From JAAYHC01 sp964483175 (lineage in GTDB: Bacteria; Bacillota; UBA5301): DNA of 24,063 nt. The stretch spans positions 1 to 24,063 of the forward strand of contig CAZAAT010000034.1 of NCBI GenBank assembly GCA_964483175.1, given 5' to 3'. Below are positions 20,331-24,063 of this stretch, in pieces (within the stretch, counting starts at the first letter, position 1; every line of letters begins with the position of its first letter). The notes below the pieces were generated by a model. That model ran no database searches and was not told the DNA's origin. It saw only the letters and a list, made by a program, of their open reading frames with translations. Both the position numbers and the translations under genes were made by a program.

Positions 20331-22262
20331 ATGGCTGAGAAGTTAATTGAGGTAATCCTTCCCGATGGATCAGGTAAGCAAGTGCCGGAAGGCAGTACAG
20401 TGCTAGATGTAGCCAAGCAGATCGGCTCTCGCTTGGCCAAGGCGGCTGTAGCCGGCCGAGTAAATGATGAATTAGTTGACTTGAACGCCAAAGTAAACGC
20501 AGGAGACAAGGTTTCCATTGTTACCGTTGATTCTGAGGAGGGCCGGGAAATCTTACGGCACAGCACTGCGCACGTGATGGCTCAGGCTGTGAAGCGGCTT
20601 TTTCCTGAGGCCAAATTGGCGATTGGACCGGCCATTGAAAATGGATTTTACTATGATTTTGACCTTCCGGAGCCGTTATCGGCTGAGCAGTTAACTGCCA
20701 TCGAGTCTGAGATGGAGCGGATCGTTCAGGAGGATTTGCCATTTAGTAGGAAGATATTGCCGAAAGATGAAGCGGATCGGTTCTTCGCCGAACATGGCGA
20801 AGATTACAAACGTGAGCTGGTGCGAGATATTCCGGATGATGAAACCGTAAGCCTGTATCAGCAGGGTGATTTCGTCGACCTTTGTCGCGGACCGCACGTC
20901 CCATCGACCAAGGCCTTGAAGGCGTACAAGCTCCAAAATGTGGCCGGAGCGTATTGGCGCGGTGATTCTGCACGGCCCATGCTCCAACGCATCTATGGAT
21001 TGGCTTTCCCCCGCCAGGATGAGCTCAATGAGCATTTGCGCTTGCTCGAAGAAGCAGCCAAGCGTGACCATCGCAGACTTGGCAAAGAGCTTGACTTATT
21101 CAGCCTGCGGGACGAAGGGCCAGGTTTTCCTTTTATCCACCCCAAAGGGATGATCATCTGGAATACTTTGCTTGATTTCTGGCGTGAGGTTCACAGCAAA
21201 CGTGGATATCAAGAGATTAAGACCCCCATTATCCTTAATGAGAACCTTTGGCGTCAGTCAGGGCATTGGGATCACTATCAAGAAAATATGTACTTTACAA
21301 CCATTGATGAGGGTGCCTATGCGATCAAGCCGATGAATTGCCCCGGCAGTATGCTATTGTATGGCCGGCAGGTTCACAGTTATCGGGATTTGCCGCTCAG
21401 AGTGGCTGAATTAGGCTTGGTTCATCGGCATGAACTTTCCGGAGCTCTGCATGGTTTAATGCGGGTCCGCTCGTTTACTCAAGATGATGCACATATTTTC
21501 ATGCTGCCCGAACAAATTCAAGCCGAGATCGAAGAGGTCATCGACTTAATTAATTACGTCTATTCGACCTTTGGTTTTAGTTATCATATGGAACTGAGCA
21601 CCAAGCCGGAGAACGCGATGGGTTCGGATGAGATCTGGGAGTTCGCAACGGATTCGCTTCGCAACGCGCTAGAGGCGCGTGGCCTTGCCTACAAGGTTAA
21701 TGAGGGTGATGGAGCATTTTATGGCCCCAAGATTGATTTCCATTTAACCGACGCCATTGGTCGCACTTGGCAATGTGGCACGATTCAGCTGGATTTTCAG
21801 ATGCCGGAACGCTTTGACCTTTCCTACATTGGAAAAGACAATGAAAAGCATCGTCCGGTGATGATTCATCGGGTGGTTTTTGGCAGCATTGAGCGATTTT
21901 TGGCGATCTTGGTCGAGCACTTTGCCGGTGCTTTTCCAACCTGGTTAGCCCCGATCCAAGTGGAAATTCTTCCGGTTAGCGACAAGTTCAATGCATATGC
22001 GGCTGAAGCTGCTGGTAAGCTGAGCTCGGCCGGGGTAAGGGTGCATGTTGATAGCCGTGATGAAAAGGTTTCCTATAAAATCAGGGAGGCTCAACTACAG
22101 AAGGTGCCGTATATGCTGATCGTAGGGGAAAAGGAGCAGGCTAACGGCACGGTATCGGTCCGCTCAAGAGCTAACGGTGATCAAGGTGCCTTCGACTTAA
22201 CTACCTTTGTTGAAGGGATTACCAAGGAAATCGCCGCCCGACAACTGGAATTGACCTGGTAA
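20331..22262 (+). CDS. thrS: Threonyl-tRNA synthetase
   Basis: A 643-residue class II synthetase that charges tRNA-Thr. I chose ATG 20331 because AAAGGA ends 9 bases before it; the ATG at 20322 directly abuts that site. Domains in order: an N-terminal TGS domain (about 1-62), the editing domain with HSTAHVMAQAVKRLFP and CRGPHVPSTK, the catalytic core with MNCPGSMLLYG (zinc cysteine), motif 2 near LVHRHELSGALHGLMRVRSFTQDDAHIF (zinc histidine) and motif 3 VMIHRVVFGSIERFLAIL, and the anticodon-binding domain from about 540 (WLAPIQVEILPV). All key residues are present and the length is normal. It is regulated by the T-box leader upstream and followed by the infC leader. Confidence 0.97.
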   Translation: MAEKLIEVILPDGSGKQVPEGSTVLDVAKQIGSRLAKAAVAGRVNDELVDLNAKVNAGDKVSIVTVDSEEGREILRHSTAHVMAQAVKRLFPEAKLAIGPAIENGFYYDFDLPEPLSAEQLTAIESEMERIVQEDLPFSRKILPKDEADRFFAEHGEDYKRELVRDIPDDETVSLYQQGDFVDLCRGPHVPSTKALKAYKLQNVAGAYWRGDSARPMLQRIYGLAFPRQDELNEHLRLLEEAAKRDHRRLGKELDLFSLRDEGPGFPFIHPKGMIIWNTLLDFWREVHSKRGYQEIKTPIILNENLWRQSGHWDHYQENMYFTTIDEGAYAIKPMNCPGSMLLYGRQVHSYRDLPLRVAELGLVHRHELSGALHGLMRVRSFTQDDAHIFMLPEQIQAEIEEVIDLINYVYSTFGFSYHMELSTKPENAMGSDEIWEFATDSLRNALEARGLAYKVNEGDGAFYGPKIDFHLTDAIGRTWQCGTIQLDFQMPERFDLSYIGKDNEKHRPVMIHRVVFGSIERFLAILVEHFAGAFPTWLAPIQVEILPVSDKFNAYAAEAAGKLSSAGVRVHVDSRDEKVSYKIREAQLQKVPYMLIVGEKEQANGTVSVRSRANGDQGAFDLTTFVEGITKEIAARQLELTW

Positions 22263-22277
22263 TACGGGAAAAGGCTA

Positions 22278-22307
22278 TTGACCGATAGCGGCTAACTATG
22301 GTAAACT
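22278..22307 (+). promoter_or_regulatory. Sigma-A promoter for infC-rpmI-rplT
   Basis: TTGACC (22278-22283) and TAAACT (22302-22307) are 18 bases apart, with TG one base before the -10 box. It lies about 15 bases after the thrS stop and starts the ribosomal-protein leader. Confidence 0.7.
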
Positions 22308-22313
22308 ATTCAC

Positions 22314-22455
22314 GTTAATGAAATAGTGGTTGCAAGTAGAAGCCATCCGCTTCTCACCCTGTAGCCTTGGCTCACTGGGTTAACTACATTAGGTAGATGA
22401 TAATGGTCTAGCCATTATTATTAGCGGGTGGAGTTATTCTGCCCGCTGTTTTATT
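22314..22455 (+). promoter_or_regulatory. L20-type autoregulatory leader of infC
   Basis: A leader of about 140 bases before infC-rpmI-rplT, where Bacillota carry an RNA that ribosomal protein L20 binds to promote early termination. Visible hairpins are AGAAGC/GCTTCT (22338-22354) followed by CTCACC, a pattern I associate with these leaders, then ATAATGG/CCATTAT (22400-22418), and a terminator AGCGGGT/GCCCGCT (22423-22447) followed by TTTTATTT. Family assignment rests on position and this motif. Confidence 0.7.
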
Positions 22456-22456
22456 T
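22423..22456 (+). terminator. Attenuation terminator in the infC leader
   Basis: AGCGGGT (22423-22429) pairs with GCCCGCT (22441-22447) around an 11-base loop and is followed by GTTTTATTT. It lies 27 bases before the infC start codon. Confidence 0.75.
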
Positions 22457-22482
22457 AGTGCTAACTTTGGAGGTGAAGGGTT

Positions 22483-22998
22483 ATCAGTCAGGATAATGTG
22501 AGGATCAACCAGATGATCAGGGCTAGAGAAGTTCGCGTAATTGATGCGGATGGGGCTCAGATTGGTATTATGTCCAGCCGCGAGGCGCTTCGTATGGCCG
22601 AGGAGAAAAACCTAGACTTGGTTGAAGTTGCGCCGAATGCGAACCCACCGGTCTGCCGGATCATGGATTTCGGTAAGTATCGTTATGAGCAGAGTAAACG
22701 CGAGCGTGAGAACAAGAAGAAGCAAAAGGTTATTGATGTCAAGGAGATTAGATTTTCCCCGAAAATTGATACCCACGATTTTCAGGTAAAGGTTAAGGCT
22801 GCGCATAAGTTTTTAAAAGATGGCGATAAGGTTAAAGTATCGGTTCGCTTTAGAGGACGAGAGATTATTCATAACGAGCTCGCGAAGGATCTGCTTTTAC
22901 AGTTGGCCAAATCCGTTGAGGATATCGCTGTGATGGAGCGTGTCCCCAAGATGGAAGGGCGTTCACTGGTAATGATTCTTGCACCCAAGCCTTCTTAG
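22483..22998 (+). CDS. infC: Translation initiation factor IF-3, with AUC start
   Basis: A 171-residue factor that binds the 30S subunit, proofreads the start codon and keeps subunits apart. The N-domain reads NVRINQMIRAREVRVIDADGAQIG, the linker is rich in K, R and E, and the C-domain begins near VKEIRFSPKIDTHDF. I placed the start at ATC 22483: GGAGGTGA (22469-22476) is 6 bases upstream and the protein then begins with (M)SQDNVRIN. The first conventional start, GTG 22498, lies 21 bases from that site, too far. Non-canonical AUU or AUC starts are known for infC and let IF-3 limit its own synthesis. rpmI and rplT follow in the usual operon. Confidence 0.95.
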   Translation: MSQDNVRINQMIRAREVRVIDADGAQIGIMSSREALRMAEEKNLDLVEVAPNANPPVCRIMDFGKYRYEQSKRERENKKKQKVIDVKEIRFSPKIDTHDFQVKVKAAHKFLKDGDKVKVSVRFRGREIIHNELAKDLLLQLAKSVEDIAVMERVPKMEGRSLVMILAPKPS

Positions 22999-23032
22999 AT
23001 TTTGGATCAGCTTATTAAGAGGAGGACTTACC

Positions 23033-23230
23033 ATGCCAAAAATGAAGACCCATCGGGGTGCTGCAAAGCGCTTTAAAAAGACAGGCTCCGGAAAATTCAT
23101 GAAAAACAAAGCTTTTAAGAGTCATATTTTGGAGAAAAAATCCGCCAAACGCAAACGGAAACTGCGCAAGAACGAACTTGTTCCTCAAGCTGAAGAGAAG
23201 CGCCTGCGCAAGCTGCTTCCATACTTATAA
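23033..23230 (+). CDS. rpmI: 50S ribosomal protein L35
   Basis: A 65-residue basic ribosomal protein. Its start MPKMKTHRGAAKRFKKTGSG is the family signature, followed by a run of K and R and an ending at RKLLPYL. The ATG at 23033 has AGAGGAGG about 8 bases upstream; an in-frame upstream ATG inside infC is not used. The length is normal. It is the middle gene of infC-rpmI-rplT, controlled by the leader upstream. Confidence 0.97.
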   Translation: MPKMKTHRGAAKRFKKTGSGKFMKNKAFKSHILEKKSAKRKRKLRKNELVPQAEEKRLRKLLPYL

Positions 23231-23254
23231 TCATTTGAGAAAGGGTGAATATAA

Positions 23255-23614
23255 ATGCCACGCGTTAAAGGTGGATTTGTAACTAGGCGTCGCCGTAATA
23301 AGATCTTAAAGCTTGCCAAAGGCTATTTCGGTTCGAAGAGTAAAACTTATCGGGTAGCCAATCAGCAGGTGATGAAATCTTTAACATATGCTTATGTTGA
23401 TCGGAAACGGAAGAAACGTGAATACCGTCAACTATGGATTGCTAGAATCAATGCAGCTGCCCGGATGAATGGGATTTCTTATTCTCGGTTTATCAACGGT
23501 TTAAGAAATGCGGGTGTTGAGGTAAACCGCAAAATGCTGGCGGATCTAGCGATTAACGACAGCGAGGCCTTTGGACAGCTCGTCGATATTGCCAGAAATA
23601 GTTTGAGCAAATAA
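23255..23614 (+). CDS. rplT: 50S ribosomal protein L20
   Basis: A 119-residue RNA-binding protein needed early in 50S assembly and, in Bacillota, the repressor of its own operon. It begins MPRVKGGFVTRRRRNKILKLAKGYFG and continues with SLTYAYVDRKRKKREYRQLWIARINAAAR, all typical. The C-terminal domain (about 60-119) includes GISYSRFINGLRNAGVEVNRKMLADLA. AAAGGGTGA precedes the ATG. It ends the operon; a GC-rich hairpin follows. Confidence 0.97.
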   Translation: MPRVKGGFVTRRRRNKILKLAKGYFGSKSKTYRVANQQVMKSLTYAYVDRKRKKREYRQLWIARINAAARMNGISYSRFINGLRNAGVEVNRKMLADLAINDSEAFGQLVDIARNSLSK

Positions 23615-23629
23615 ACAAGAGTTTTCATA

Positions 23630-23657
23630 AACCTGGGGCCATACGCGGCCCCAGGTT
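23630..23657 (+). terminator. GC-rich hairpin after rplT
   Basis: A perfect 11-bp stem, AACCTGGGGCC (23630-23640) with GGCCCCAGGTT (23647-23657), closes on a 6-base loop 15 bases past the rplT stop. The T tract is poor, so it is a weak or factor-assisted terminator, or an mRNA 3'-end stabiliser. Confidence 0.7.
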
Positions 23658-23692
23658 ATACTATCTGTAGAATACCGAAAAGAAGTTATGGG

Positions 23693-24063
23693 GTGAGACC
23701 CATCAGAGCTTCGAACAAAGTGAGTCTTCATCGATTACTACCAGCCCAGATTTTGGTCCTGGGTTTTGCTTTTTCCGTCTTAGCCGGAACACTTTTGTTA
23801 AGCTTGCCTCTTTCCTATGCAGGTACGAGGCGATTATCCCTGCTAGATTCTGTTTTTACTGCAACTTCCGCAGTAACGTTAACCGGCTTAACAGTGGTCG
23901 ACATAGGGACGCATTTCAGCCTATTTGGGCAGCTGGTTATTTTGGTCTTAGTCCAGATTGGTGGATTAGGATTTATGAGCATGACCACCCTGCTCGCCCT
24001 GCTAATCGGGAAAAAGATCAGTTTGCGTGAGCGGTTAGTTATGCAAGAAGCCCTAAACAAATC
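23693..24063 (+). CDS. TrkH/KtrB-family potassium uptake membrane subunit (partial, 5' end)
   Basis: The first 123 residues of a K+ translocating subunit; the gene runs off the window. After a basic N-terminus (MRPIRASNKVSLHRLLPAQ) comes the first membrane helix (ILVLGFAFSVLAGTLLLSLPLS). DSVFTATSAVTLTGLTVVD follows, the first pore loop, with TGLT at the selectivity position. The second helix is LFGQLVILVLVQIGGLGFMSM, the hallmark QIGGLG of TrkH and KtrB. GTG 23693 is the best in-frame start, with only a weak AAGAAG site before it; GTG 23720 is an alternative. Whether it is KtrB or TrkH cannot be decided from this fragment. Such subunits usually pair with a TrkA/KtrA regulator, which would lie downstream. 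Confidence 0.9.
   Translation, partial: MRPIRASNKVSLHRLLPAQILVLGFAFSVLAGTLLLSLPLSYAGTRRLSLLDSVFTATSAVTLTGLTVVDIGTHFSLFGQLVILVLVQIGGLGFMSMTTLLALLIGKKISLRERLVMQEALNK

Overview
The window comes from an endospore-forming anaerobic Bacillota, most likely class Clostridia. The evidence is two alpha/beta-type small acid-soluble spore proteins, SpoVT, YtxC, a SCIFF ranthipeptide with its radical-SAM maturase, a V/A-type ATPase, a threonine T-box and an L20-type infC leader. Base composition is moderate. A run of 10 Ns at 1543-1552 shows that this is an assembled draft contig. I cannot name the species. There are no CRISPR arrays, insertion sequences or prophage genes; the content is chromosomal housekeeping plus lineage-specific loci.

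Layout. 1-1061: the end of a V/A-ATPase operon (subunits B and D). 1119-3687: tRNA-Ala(CGC), then the 46-residue SCIFF precursor, its SPASM radical-SAM maturase (interrupted by the N gap), and a DUF89 metal-dependent phosphatase overlapping the maturase by 11 bases. 3700-5937: RecD2 helicase. 6024-8680: a NitT/TauT-type ABC importer (binding protein, ATPase, permease). 8681-11910: a leader with rearranging hairpins, then three overlapping M42 metallo-aminopeptidases. 11948-12733: FolE2 GTP cyclohydrolase IB and a strong terminator. 12868-16774 (minus strand): Ku, split LigD ligase and LigD polymerase, an SspF-like SASP, a second SASP, then SpoVT, which is a spore DNA-protection and repair block. 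16954-17460: a GreA-family protein whose tip loop lacks the second acidic residue. 17508-18376: seven tRNA genes in several transcription units. 18510-20034: ytxC and a DUF445 membrane protein. 20031-22262: T-box leader and thrS. 22278-23657: L20-type leader, infC, rpmI, rplT. 23693-end: 5' part of a TrkH/KtrB potassium-transport gene.

How the parts work together. The Ku, ligase, polymerase and SspF-like genes overlap or sit about 30 bases apart, so DNA end-joining and a DNA-coating spore protein are probably made from one transcript. The SCIFF peptide has no room for its own promoter after the tRNA-Ala gene, so it is probably read through from the tRNA promoter. A hairpin with a T tract then separates the peptide from its maturase. 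Much of the regulation is RNA-based: the T-box, the L20-type leader, a candidate attenuator ahead of the M42 genes, and a hairpin that buries the ribosome binding site of the binding-protein gene. Several start codons are unusual (AUC for infC, TTG for several genes, possibly CTG for a SASP), and the DUF445 gene looks leaderless.
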